From JANRKG01 sp033763635 (GTDB taxonomy: Bacteria > Cyanobacteriota > Cyanobacteriia > GCF-001939115): a stretch of DNA of 16,651 nucleotides. Where the stretch lies: contig JANRKG010000403.1 in assembly GCA_033763635.1 (NCBI GenBank), positions 1 through 16,651 of the forward strand. The letters run 5' to 3'. The number at the start of each line of letters is the position of its first letter. Positions within the stretch are counted from its first letter, which is position 1. This document shows positions 1 through 6,185 of this stretch, piece by piece. The notes below the pieces were generated by a model that saw only the letters and a program-made list of their open reading frames with translations, did no database searches and was not told the DNA's origin. A program made the translations under genes and the position numbers.

Positions 1-134
1 CCCAGAACGTAGGCAGGCAATCCCGGAATGGGGCAAATTTGACGAGGATTGATTTGCAGCACCCTTTCAATGGAGTTGAGGGGAAATGCGATCTGCAAAG
101 ATGGGGTGAGGCTGGCTCTAAAGTAGTCCTGCAT
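1..134 (-). CDS. CheW-like signalling adaptor, 5' end only (cut by window edge)
   Basis: The minus strand from the ATG at 134 is open to the window edge and gives 44 residues, beginning MQDYFRASLTPSLQIAFPLN. It runs on through SIERVLQINPRQICPIPGLP into AYVLG. A beta strand, then 'ICPIPGLPAYVLG', is the start of a CheW domain, as in cyanobacterial PixI-type adaptors that couple methyl-accepting receptors to a CheA kinase. A purine-rich ribosome site (GGAGATGGGAGA) lies directly before the ATG. The start follows the stop of the PatA-like gene by 11 bases, so the two are almost certainly co-transcribed. The adaptor role is inferred from the family. Receptor and kinase genes would be expected beyond the window edge. 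Confidence 0.75.
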   Translation of the reverse strand, partial: MQDYFRASLTPSLQIAFPLNSIERVLQINPRQICPIPGLPAYVL

Positions 135-145
135 TCTCCCATCTC

Positions 146-1366
146 CTAAGGGTCAGATGGAGCATTCTGCAAAAGTTTCTGGACGCATTCCACCAGGCGA
201 TCGGGGGCGAAGGGTTTCGTCAAATACTGGTTTACCCCCAACAACTTCGCCTTCATCCGATCCAGAATGCCATCACGCCCCGTCAGCATCATGATTGGGA
301 TGTCCCGCAACTGCTTGGATTGGCGGAGCATGCCACAGAGTTCGTATCCATCAATGTCGGGCATGTTGACATCCATCAAAATCAGGGCGGGTTTTTGCCG
401 TACCAGGGAGGTGAGCGCCTGGGCAGGTTCCGTGATGCTCAAAACGTGGTAGCCCGCCATCTCCAGAATGCCCCGAACCTGCCGCTGAACCGTCTTACTG
501 TCGTCAATGCAAGCGATCACAGGACGGGATTGCGGGTCAATCACCGAACTCTGAGGAACTGTCCCATAAACCTCTGACATGGGTTTAGCATCCAGGTAGG
601 ACAGGGCTGTGACAATGCGAGCGGACAAAAAGGGTTGAATCCATTCAGCAAATGCCTGGGGCTGGACATCCAGTAGTTGACAGGCAGAATAGAGAGTATT
701 CCGGTCTTTCAGAACCCAAATTAGATTCGTCAACTGATCGGCTTCGTACAAGGGTCCTGCCTTGACCTTGGCCTGACTCCGGCACTGCTGCCAGAACACC
801 TGAAAAGCCATCTGCTGTTGCGGATCGAGGTAGAGTCGGGTGAAGGGGGAATAAAGCTGAATGTGCCATTGCTGCCATTGGGACACTAACGGCAAGAGCG
901 GAGGGGGGAGTTGCTGCAAGGAAGTGCTGATTAACATTGGCTCCACTTTTCCAGCTTTGCTAAACTCCACAGTCGTCTCTGCAATCGCCAAAATCTGTAC
1001 CAGGGCTTCCAAACTCAGACGTGCTAGCAGTTGGCGTAATCCTGACAGGGGCAGTTCTTCGCTCAGCCAGAATTGGCAAAGACTGGCGTACTCTAACTGG
1101 TCATCGGAGAAGTTCAGGCAGGAGAGTTGGGGATGGGTCTTGTAAATCAAGCAGCGCAGTCGATCTGCCTTTCCAGTGACACTGGTTGCATAGTTCAGTT
1201 GCCCGCCCCCGGTGTAAATTTGCCAGCTTGTAGACGGATCTCGACGATCCCGAAAGGTGATGCACCCAGAAATTCCCTTGGCAGCAATGTGTTCAATGAC
1301 TTTGCGGGGGGAAGAAAGTCTGGCTCCGCTATCTGTGTCAGTTACTTGAGGAGGGGTTCCAGTCAT
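146..1366 (-). CDS. PatA-type response regulator (PATAN-like N-terminus plus receiver domain)
   Basis: A 406-residue protein. Residues about 15-130 match the PATAN/DUF4388-like region of cyanobacterial PatA, PixG and similar regulators. The middle part (about 150-275) has no motif I recognise. Residues 282-400 are a CheY-like receiver with the acidic pair D288/D289, the phospho-acceptor D332 in LILMDVNMPDIDG, the conserved T362 in MLTGRDG, and K384 in YLTKPF. There is no DNA-binding output domain, so it should act by protein contact, as PatA-family proteins do in phototaxis, pilus motility or heterocyst patterning. The next gene downstream (11-base gap) is a CheW-like adaptor, which supports a taxis-type signalling operon. 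In the Synechocystis pix cluster a CheY gene (pixH) lies between the equivalent genes; it is absent here. Which taxis cluster this is cannot be told from the window. Confidence 0.85.
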   Translation of the reverse strand: MTGTPPQVTDTDSGARLSSPRKVIEHIAAKGISGCITFRDRRDPSTSWQIYTGGGQLNYATSVTGKADRLRCLIYKTHPQLSCLNFSDDQLEYASLCQFWLSEELPLSGLRQLLARLSLEALVQILAIAETTVEFSKAGKVEPMLISTSLQQLPPPLLPLVSQWQQWHIQLYSPFTRLYLDPQQQMAFQVFWQQCRSQAKVKAGPLYEADQLTNLIWVLKDRNTLYSACQLLDVQPQAFAEWIQPFLSARIVTALSYLDAKPMSEVYGTVPQSSVIDPQSRPVIACIDDSKTVQRQVRGILEMAGYHVLSITEPAQALTSLVRQKPALILMDVNMPDIDGYELCGMLRQSKQLRDIPIMMLTGRDGILDRMKAKLLGVNQYLTKPFAPDRLVECVQKLLQNAPSDP

Positions 1367-1412
1367 AGTTCAACTTAATGGTTCGATTCAACCGGATGAC
1401 GATGCTCAGAAG

Positions 1413-1451
1413 AGTTCTGAAACACAGTTCTAAAACACAGTTCTAAAACCC
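1413..1451. repeat. Three tandem copies of a 13-bp unit
   Basis: Units AGTTCTGAAACAC (1413-1425), AGTTCTAAAACAC (1426-1438) and AGTTCTAAAACCC (1439-1451) sit head to tail with one mismatch between neighbours. They lie about 50-85 bases upstream of the PatA-like start codon, where a promoter or operator is expected. They may be iterated binding sites or a replication-slippage product. Confidence 0.85.
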
Positions 1452-1766
1452 TTAAAGACCAGGCCATGTTCATCGCCAAAAACGATACTTTAGAGGCCCC
1501 ACATTCAGTAACCTTACTTATGCTTAAGTTTTGTTCACTACTGCTAAGACAGGTTACAAAGCTTGAAAGACCGTATGCCTTGTTGCATTGTTTTTTGCCT
1601 TTTAGCCTTTGCGATCTGCCTAAAAACGCCTACTTTCCTATATTGCGAAGTAGCATATCAAGAGAAAATTAAGCTTGCTTTAAGAGGCACATAAGCTTTG
1701 CTCAAAATCTCAGGTTGCGATTATTACTTCTGTCGCAGTTCCGTATTAGTAAAGCGGCGTTGTTGC

Positions 1767-1874
1767 ATGAAGAGGGGGTTTCGAGATATAGAAGAGTCAA
1801 AGCGTATTATTAGTCGAGTGGATGAAGTAAAGTTAGAGCGGTTACTTGCTGGGTACAACCCTTTCCAAAAGTAG
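1767..1874 (+). CDS. Possible small protein, 35 residues
   Basis: An ATG-to-TAG frame encodes 35 residues that begin MKRGFRDIEE and end LLAGYNPFQK. Composition is protein-like: alternating charged and aliphatic residues in the middle (ESKRIISRVDEVKLERLL) would form an amphipathic helix, followed by a Gly-Tyr-Asn-Pro-Phe tail. There is no clear ribosome site before the ATG and I recognise no family. It ends 11 bases before the 103-bp inverted-repeat element. It could be a genuine small protein, the remnant of a larger gene, or chance. Confidence 0.25.
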   Translation: MKRGFRDIEESKRIISRVDEVKLERLLAGYNPFQK

Positions 1875-1885
1875 TGACGCTCACG

Positions 1886-1988
1886 AACTGAAGTTTAGAC
1901 GACATATTTTTTCGCGATGAACAACCCATCACTGAAAGGGAAATTTCCTATAGATGGCGTATCGTGTGAATTAGTCTAAACTTCAGTT
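1886..1988. repeat. 103-bp element with perfect 15-bp inverted ends
   Basis: The arms are AACTGAAGTTTAGAC (1886-1900) and its exact reverse complement (1974-1988). Inside, nested complementary pairs continue: 1913-1918 with 1961-1966 (one G-U pair) and 1926-1930 with 1953-1957, around the palindrome GGAAATTTCC (1939-1948). The whole can fold into one long interrupted hairpin. No target-site duplication is obvious at the flanks. It fits either a small non-autonomous mobile element (MITE-like) or a structured RNA. Confidence 0.7.
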
Positions 1989-2305
1989 TAAAAATGCGTG
2001 ATTTCCTATTTTCTGGTCTCTTCCTGTTAGCAACAACATCTAAAAAGGCGATAAAAGTAATCAGGAATTCGTGATTCAAGAACAGGATTCATAAGAACTT
2101 AGAAACCCAAAAACTTTGATGCACAAAGGTTAGAAAATCATGTACAAACTAGAAATCATAGATTTTCCGGATAGAACGATCGTGAATGTGATTCTCTAGT
2201 TATGCTCAAGCAGTCAGAAAACTGCCATCAGATTTTGTTACTTGTCAATATCAGTTTTTGGTCCCAACGTAAGATCATGTTGAGTTTTTACCACCATAAA
2301 ACTTT

Positions 2306-2785
2306 ATGCAAGAGAACAACTCAGTTTCCTCATCGGGCGCTACACAGGAACATGAGGTTCCTAATGTATTGGGTCAGTTTCAAGTGGAAAAACACCAAAT
2401 TTTGGTAATCAGTTTAGAAAGTGATGGAAAGAATGATGCCTTTGCTCATTCATCTACTTATTCCCCCGATGTCTGTACAGAACTTGGACGATTTGAAGTA
2501 CAGGGACAATGGTGTGCAATTCTAAAGATCACTTCTGCTGTCAACTCAGAAAAATCCCGTTCCAGAAAAATGGGTCTTGCAGCTCTACTGACAGAACGAG
2601 AACTACAAGTTGCAACGTTAGTTGCGTCTGGTCACTCCAATAAGCAAATTGCGAACCACCTTCATATTAGTGAGTGGACGGTATCTACTCACCTCCGCCG
2701 AATTTTTATGAAATTAAGTGTAGATAGTCGGGCAGCAATGGTTTACCGATGTGCCTCCTTGATCCAAACCTGTTCACTGTCGTAA
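2306..2785 (+). CDS. LuxR-type helix-turn-helix transcriptional regulator
   Basis: A 159-residue protein. Residues about 93-152 are a LuxR/GerE-type DNA-binding domain: LTERELQVATLVASGHSNKQ, then IANHLHISEWTVSTHLRRIF with the recognition helix. There is no receiver domain. The N-terminal part instead holds two similar short segments, VLGQFQVEKHQILVISLE (21-38) and ELGRFEVQGQWCAILKIT (59-76), which look like an internal duplication. Its ligand or signal is unknown. The start at 2306 has no strong ribosome site but is the first in-frame ATG. The gene sits upstream of rpmF, but a separate promoter-like element and the 99-base gap to rpmF argue against a simple operon. It recalls small cyanobacterial LuxR proteins such as PedR only through the HTH; I do not assign it to them. 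Confidence 0.8.
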   Translation: MQENNSVSSSGATQEHEVPNVLGQFQVEKHQILVISLESDGKNDAFAHSSTYSPDVCTELGRFEVQGQWCAILKITSAVNSEKSRSRKMGLAALLTERELQVATLVASGHSNKQIANHLHISEWTVSTHLRRIFMKLSVDSRAAMVYRCASLIQTCSLS

Positions 2786-2844
2786 CCTACTTGATTCGCC
2801 ACAACCCGTTGCAATTTTATTGCTGCTTTGCCGAAGATATGCAC

Positions 2845-2850
2845 TATAAT
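2845..2850 (+). promoter_or_regulatory. Likely -10 box of rpmF promoter
   Basis: A perfect TATAAT lies 35 bases before the rpmF ATG and 60 bases after the LuxR-type gene stop. The best -35 candidate, TTGCTG at 2820-2825, is 19 bases away, longer than ideal. The call therefore rests mainly on the -10 and its position. Confidence 0.45.
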
Positions 2851-2884
2851 TGAAAGGTTGTCAAAAATTGATAGTCCCGCTGTC

Positions 2885-3058
2885 ATGGCTGTACCTAAGA
2901 AGAAAACCTCAAAGTCCAAACGAGATATGCGGAGATCCGCGTGGAAGCGGAAAGCTGTTCTGCAAGCTCAAAGGGCACTATCCCTCGGCAAATCTATCCT
3001 GACCGGGCGTTCTACCTTCGTCTATCCGACTCCTGAGGAAGAAGAGTCTGAATCCTAA
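2885..3058 (+). CDS. rpmF: 50S ribosomal protein L32
   Basis: A 57-residue basic protein starting MAVPKKKTSKSKRDMRRSAW, the classic N-terminus of bacterial L32. It continues with ALSLGKSILTGRSTFVYPTP and an acidic EEEESES tail, as in cyanobacterial and plastid L32. The four zinc-binding cysteines found in some bacterial L32 proteins are absent, which is usual in this lineage. It is a structural component of the large ribosomal subunit. The start at 2885 is chosen over an upstream in-frame ATG at about 2840 because MAVPKKK is the conserved beginning and the -10 box overlaps the upstream stretch. A strong terminator follows. Confidence 0.97.
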   Translation: MAVPKKKTSKSKRDMRRSAWKRKAVLQAQRALSLGKSILTGRSTFVYPTPEEEESES

Positions 3059-3084
3059 ACTGAGATTGCGAGTGGAAACAGTGA

Positions 3085-3117
3085 AGAGGGGCAAGCAGTT
3101 GCCCCTCTCTGCTTTTT
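3085..3117 (+). terminator. Rho-independent terminator after rpmF
   Basis: A perfect 10-bp stem, AGAGGGGCAA (3085-3094) with TTGCCCCTCT (3099-3108), encloses a GCAG loop. It is followed by a short T run (CTGCTTTTTG). It lies 26 bases after the rpmF stop. Confidence 0.88.
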
Positions 3118-3237
3118 GCCAAATTTTAGGCTGTTCTAAGCTTTTTTTCAAAATTCTATTGGATAGTAGAAACAGAACCCTTTTGGGATGTTAATCCTCC
3201 CTGATTGCTTTGTCCTGTTCTGTGGAAGCCTATCCCC

Positions 3238-3831
3238 ATGTTTGGCAAACTCTTTAAGTCAGAACCCGATCGCTCCAACCGTGTCCCCCCCGGTCAGCGA
3301 CTGACCAATGGATTTCCAGTCCTGACCTATGGCCCAACCCCCCCGGTCAATCTTGCAACTTGGCAGTTCCGGGTTTGGGGTCTCGTTCAGCCCAAAACCT
3401 TCACCTGGGAGGAGTTTATGGCACTGCCCCAGAGTGAGTTTACGGCGGATTTTCACTGTGTAACAACCTGGTCTAAATTGGATGTGAAGTGGCGGGGAGT
3501 CAAGGTAACGGATTTAATGCAGGCGATCGATGTAGATCCCAAAGCAGTGCATGTGATGGAGCACTGTTACGGCGGCTACACTACAAATATTGCAATAGAT
3601 GACCTTGTGCGCGAAGACAACTTCTTTGCCCACACCTTGTTCGATGAACCCCTTCCCCCAGATCATGGCGGTCCCCTACGGCTTGTGGTTCCTCACCTCT
3701 ATGCCTGGAAGAGTGCTAAGTGGATCAACGGTCTGGAATTCCTTGATCGCATGGAATTGGGCTTCTGGGAACGCAATGGATACCACCATCGGGGGGAACC
3801 CTTTGCGGAAGAACGTTATAGCGTCAATTAG
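3238..3831 (+). CDS. Sulfite oxidase-like molybdopterin oxidoreductase
   Basis: A 197-residue protein that is almost entirely one oxidoreductase molybdopterin-binding domain of the sulfite oxidase/YedY (MsrP) fold. The expected molybdenum-ligand cysteine is C74 in ADFHCVTTWSKLDVKWRGVK. The family blocks HCYGGYTTNI (about 109-118) and PDHGGPLRLVVPHLYAWKSA (141-160) then KWINGLEF are clear. It lacks the haem and dimerisation domains of animal sulfite oxidase and has no twin-arginine signal peptide, so a soluble cytoplasmic enzyme is likely. The natural substrate is unknown. I chose the ATG at 3238, with GGAAG nine bases upstream, over an in-frame TTG at 3205, because MFGKLFK fits the usual N-terminus of these proteins. 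It appears to be a single-gene unit. Confidence 0.88.
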   Translation: MFGKLFKSEPDRSNRVPPGQRLTNGFPVLTYGPTPPVNLATWQFRVWGLVQPKTFTWEEFMALPQSEFTADFHCVTTWSKLDVKWRGVKVTDLMQAIDVDPKAVHVMEHCYGGYTTNIAIDDLVREDNFFAHTLFDEPLPPDHGGPLRLVVPHLYAWKSAKWINGLEFLDRMELGFWERNGYHHRGEPFAEERYSVN

Positions 3832-3856
3832 GAGATTTTTAGAAAAAAACTTCCCC

Positions 3857-3915
3857 GATGGTTGAGCGCAGCCGAAACCAGCGTCCGCGCCCTGAGCGTC
3901 CTCGAAGGGCAACCC
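3857..3915. repeat. Dispersed short repeat, copy 1
   Basis: The segment contains GTTGAGCGCAGCCGAAACC (3861-3879) and CTGAGCGTCCTCGAAGGG (3892-3909). The first part, reverse-complemented, closely resembles the repeat at 15661-15696. The pattern (GAGCG plus CGAAGG/CCGAA blocks) resembles intergenic repeats seen many times in cyanobacterial genomes; copy number elsewhere cannot be seen here. Confidence 0.45.
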
Positions 3916-3997
3916 CTTAAGCCTCTTTTCAAGAAATCGCCTTAATGATTCCGTCTCATGAAGGAAAAAGTAGGGAGGCCCGTATGAGTCTCCCTCA

Positions 3998-4183
3998 TTA
4001 TTGAACGACTTCAGCAGTGAACTGAACGGCGAAAGTTGTCCATCCGTTTTGGCTTTTCACTTGAATACTTCCTTGCAATCTTTCGACTAGCCCTTTGACT
4101 AAGGCCAACCCTAATCCCGTGCCTCCTTGCTTCCAGGGGTCTGCATGGGGAATTCGATAAATGTAACTGGCTTCATTCTTCAG
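3998..4183 (-). pseudogene. Remnant of a sensor histidine kinase (C-terminal end of ATPase domain)
   Basis: Read on the minus strand, 61 codons end in TAA at 3998-4000. They contain IYRIPHADPWKQGGTGLGLA, then LVKGLVERLQGSIQVKSQNG and WTTFAVQF. This is the F/G2 box end of a HATPase_c domain: GGTGLGLALVK binds the ATP lid, and the sequence closely fits cyanobacterial PAS-type sensor kinases. An in-frame TAA at 4184-4186 stops the frame just before it. No H-box, N-box or sensor region is found upstream, because the hibernation-factor gene begins at 4246 on the other strand. Only the last fifth or so of a kinase domain remains, so it cannot be an active kinase. Confidence 0.8.
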
Positions 4184-4245
4184 TTAGAGGTAAGTTTATT
4201 CCGTGTTTTCTAGGATGAGAGGCTATTGCAATCGGTACAAGCACC

Positions 4246-4872
4246 ATGAAAGTTCCACCTGAAATCACCTATCGTGACATTGAAAGAAGTGCTGCGATTG
4301 ACACTCTAATTCAAGAAAAACTTGCTAAATTGGAACGCCTCTGTGATTACATCAGTAGTTGCCATATTGCAGTTGAAAAAATCAACGATCGCCCCAAGAG
4401 TGGTTCTCCATTTCGAGTCCGCCTCGATATTACGATTCCCCCTTCCCATGAAATTGTGGCGGAGGGTAATCCTACTAATCAAAACCAGCATGGGGGACTG
4501 GATACGATCGTTCGAGATGCCTTTAGTAAAGCAGAACGTCAGATCAAAGAATTAACCAGTCGGCAACGGGAGCATGAGAAGTCCCAGGATCACTCCCAGT
4601 CAGATGAGACAACGGCTCTGGTTGTTCGCATTTTCAAAGAATCAGATTACGGATTTCTCAAAACCCTCAGTGGTGAGGAAGTGTATTTCCACCGCAACAG
4701 TGTCATTCATGATGACTTTGATCGTCTGGAAGTCGGGACGGGAGTTCGGTTTGAGTCCGTCATAGGAGAACAAGGACCCAGGGCAACCACAGTCCAAATT
4801 GTAGATAAACCGGGTGTTCGGGCTGGGAAATCTGGAGAAACCCTCATCGAACCACCCCTCGGCTGGGAGTAA
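4246..4872 (+). CDS. Ribosome hibernation factor-like domain fused to a cold-shock domain
   Basis: A 208-residue two-domain protein. Residues about 5-108 match the HPF/RaiA (sigma-54 modulation, S30AE) fold: PEITYRDIERSAAIDTLIQE, then KLAKLERLCDYISSCHIAVE, with the basic strand GSPFRVRLDITIP. A charged linker (about 109-122) leads to a cold-shock OB fold at about 123-187. That domain has YGFLKTLSGEEVYFHRNSV, a variant of the RNP1/RNP2 motifs (usual KGFGFI and VFVH), and ends ATTVQIVD. The usual long HPF C-terminal dimerisation domain is absent and replaced by the cold-shock domain. It probably binds the ribosome or RNA in stationary phase or cold; this is inferred from the domains. No strong ribosome site precedes the ATG. 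It is a single-gene unit followed by a hairpin repeat. Confidence 0.85.
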   Translation: MKVPPEITYRDIERSAAIDTLIQEKLAKLERLCDYISSCHIAVEKINDRPKSGSPFRVRLDITIPPSHEIVAEGNPTNQNQHGGLDTIVRDAFSKAERQIKELTSRQREHEKSQDHSQSDETTALVVRIFKESDYGFLKTLSGEEVYFHRNSVIHDDFDRLEVGTGVRFESVIGEQGPRATTVQIVDKPGVRAGKSGETLIEPPLGWE

Positions 4873-5224
4873 TCCCATCCTGCGACTTCGCTCAGCACGA
4901 AGGGATGGGTGAGTTGAGCGAAGCCAAAACTCACTCACATCTGACTGCAAAAACGTTGATTGCCGGATTAATAATGATTGAGAAGCCCAAAGTGAACCCG
5001 TAGATCGTCACGAAGGCCCAGAGTAGGTATTACAACGATACGAAGAAGGCTGACAACTCTTCCAGAACGATCGATGATAAGTTGAGATAGGGTAGTCCCG
5101 TTCAGTCAGGACAGGGGGACAGGTGAAAATGATCGTGCAAGATCATTTCCCGTCGGCCCTCTGCCTTCAGCCTCTTGCCCTATCTTTGCTTTTTTCTTTG
5201 TTAGCTTGCTTCTTTGTTAACAAT
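4873..5224. other. Intergenic region before the permease (352 bp)
   Basis: After the hairpin repeat there is no recognisable gene. A pyrimidine-rich, CTGCCTTCAGCCTCTTGCCC-like stretch (about 5158-5215) precedes the permease ATG. Such low-complexity tracts are typical of non-coding DNA in these genomes. They are the reason for preferring the permease start at 5225. Confidence 0.5.
4874..4932. repeat. Dispersed repeat copy 2, forming hairpins after the HPF-CSD gene
   Basis: CCCATCC (4874-4880) pairs with GGATGGG (4903-4909), with an inner stem CTTCG/CGAAG (4886-4890/4898-4902). Next to it, GAGTTGAGCGAAGCC (4911-4925) is the exact reverse complement of 15665-15679. It begins directly after the stop codon and may serve as a 3' end structure, but no T run follows. 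Confidence 0.6.
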
Positions 5225-6088
5225 ATGGGTTATCCGTTCTCACCCAAGCGCAAATCAGGAGGGCTGTCCCTCAAGTCTCTTCGCCGAATTTTCACAGCGG
5301 ATGTGTTGGCTCCTGCGATCGTGGGATTCCTGTTTCTCCTGATCTGGGATCTGTTTGTACGCATTTCCCAGACTCCGCCCTACATCCTGCCGGGACCGTT
5401 CCTCGTTTTCCAAACCCTCCTCAGGGATTGGCAAGAACTGTTTCCCGCGTTACTGGTGACATTCAAAATCACGATCGTCGCCTTCATTGCAGCCGTGGTG
5501 TCAGGGGTGCTAGTCGCTGTTCTCTTTACCCAAAGTCGTTGGATTGAGCGGAGCTTTTTTCCCTACGCGGTGATTCTCCAGACGACACCGATTGTGGCGA
5601 TCGCCCCCCTGATTATCCTCTGGGTCCGCAAGATCGTCCCGGAACCCAACACCACTTTTGTTGCCCTGGTCATCTGTGCCTGGATTGTGGCCTTTTTTCC
5701 CATCATCTCAAATACGACTCTGGGCTTGAATAGTGCCGATCACAATTTGGTGGATTTGTTCCAACTGTATCGGGCTTCCCGTTGGCAAACGCTGCTGTAT
5801 CTACGGTTGCCCAGTGCCCTGCCCTATTTTTTGGGAGGACTGCGAATTAGTGGGGGGTTGGCCCTCATTGGTGCGGTGGTGGCTGAGTTCGTGGCTGGAA
5901 CGGGGGGTGCCCAATCGGGCTTGGCCTACCAGATCTTGATTTCTAGCTACAATCTGCAAATTCCTCGCATGTTTGCCGCTCTATTGCTCACGACTCTGAT
6001 GGGCGTTACCATCTTTGTCGGTCTGACCATTCTTTCCGACTTGCTGCTGCGCCATTGGCATGAAAGTGCCATCAAACGAGAAACGTAG
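5225..6088 (+). CDS. ABC transporter permease, nitrate/taurine/pyrimidine (NitT/TauT) type
   Basis: A 287-residue inner-membrane protein with about six hydrophobic segments (28-46, 75-101, 112-134, 145-165, 205-223, 248-276). It has the BPD_transp_1 fold and the cytoplasmic EAA-type loop ASRWQTLLYLRLPSALPYFL, followed by GGLRIS (about 184-209), which docks on the ATPase. Close families are SsuC, TauC, ThiX and RibX. An in-frame GTG at 5123 would add 34 residues encoded by low-complexity sequence; the ATG at 5225 fits the family length better. No ATPase or solute-binding gene lies beside it, so partners must be elsewhere. The amidohydrolase 97 bases downstream on the same strand suggests a pyrimidine-like or other nitrogen-rich substrate, but this is inference. 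Confidence 0.87.
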   Translation: MGYPFSPKRKSGGLSLKSLRRIFTADVLAPAIVGFLFLLIWDLFVRISQTPPYILPGPFLVFQTLLRDWQELFPALLVTFKITIVAFIAAVVSGVLVAVLFTQSRWIERSFFPYAVILQTTPIVAIAPLIILWVRKIVPEPNTTFVALVICAWIVAFFPIISNTTLGLNSADHNLVDLFQLYRASRWQTLLYLRLPSALPYFLGGLRISGGLALIGAVVAEFVAGTGGAQSGLAYQILISSYNLQIPRMFAALLLTTLMGVTIFVGLTILSDLLLRHWHESAIKRET

Positions 6089-6185
6089 AGAAGAGTCGAT
6101 CCTATTGGGGGAAGTAGCGCCTGATACGGAAATGCTGAAGTGAATGGAGAAGATTTAGCTTCATCCCTCTCTGACGATCGCCCCA

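Larger units (their letters stand above)
1367..2305. other. Long AT-rich intergenic region (939 bp)
   Basis: No full-length gene is seen between the PatA-like gene and the LuxR-type gene, which point away from each other. The spacer holds a three-copy 13-bp tandem repeat near the PatA-like start, a 35-codon open frame (1767-1874) and a 103-bp inverted-repeat element (1886-1988). Its base composition is clearly more AT-rich than the flanking genes. Promoters for both divergent genes must lie here, but I could not assign convincing -35/-10 pairs. Confidence 0.7.
3832..4245. other. Intergenic region with repeat and gene remnant (414 bp)
   Basis: This spacer holds no intact gene. It carries a copy of a dispersed GAGCG-rich repeat (about 3857-3915) and, on the minus strand, the 3' remnant of a histidine kinase (3998-4183). 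The rest is featureless. No convincing promoter for the downstream hibernation-factor gene was identified. Confidence 0.7.

Noticed and set aside
1377..1397. GGTTCGATTCAACC resembling a tRNA T-arm
   Set aside because: The flanking bases do not form the T stem and no acceptor, D or anticodon arms can be drawn.
1466..1672. 68-codon open frame on the plus strand in the long spacer
   Set aside because: No motif, no ribosome site, and a Leu/Phe/Cys-rich composition typical of AT-rich non-coding DNA.
2202..2408. 68-codon frame overlapping the start of the LuxR-type gene
   Set aside because: It lies in another frame over a clearly coding region and has no recognisable features.
4968..5096. Minus-strand open stretch (…GRVVSLLRIVVIPTLGLRDD…) in the spacer before the permease
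   Set aside because: It is short, has no start with a ribosome site, and a neighbouring frame looks equally protein-like, so it could not be told from chance.
5123..5224. N-terminal extension of the permease from a GTG at 5123
   Set aside because: The added 34 residues come from a low-complexity CTGCCTTCAGCCTCTTGCCC-type tract typical of non-coding DNA and are not part of the permease fold.
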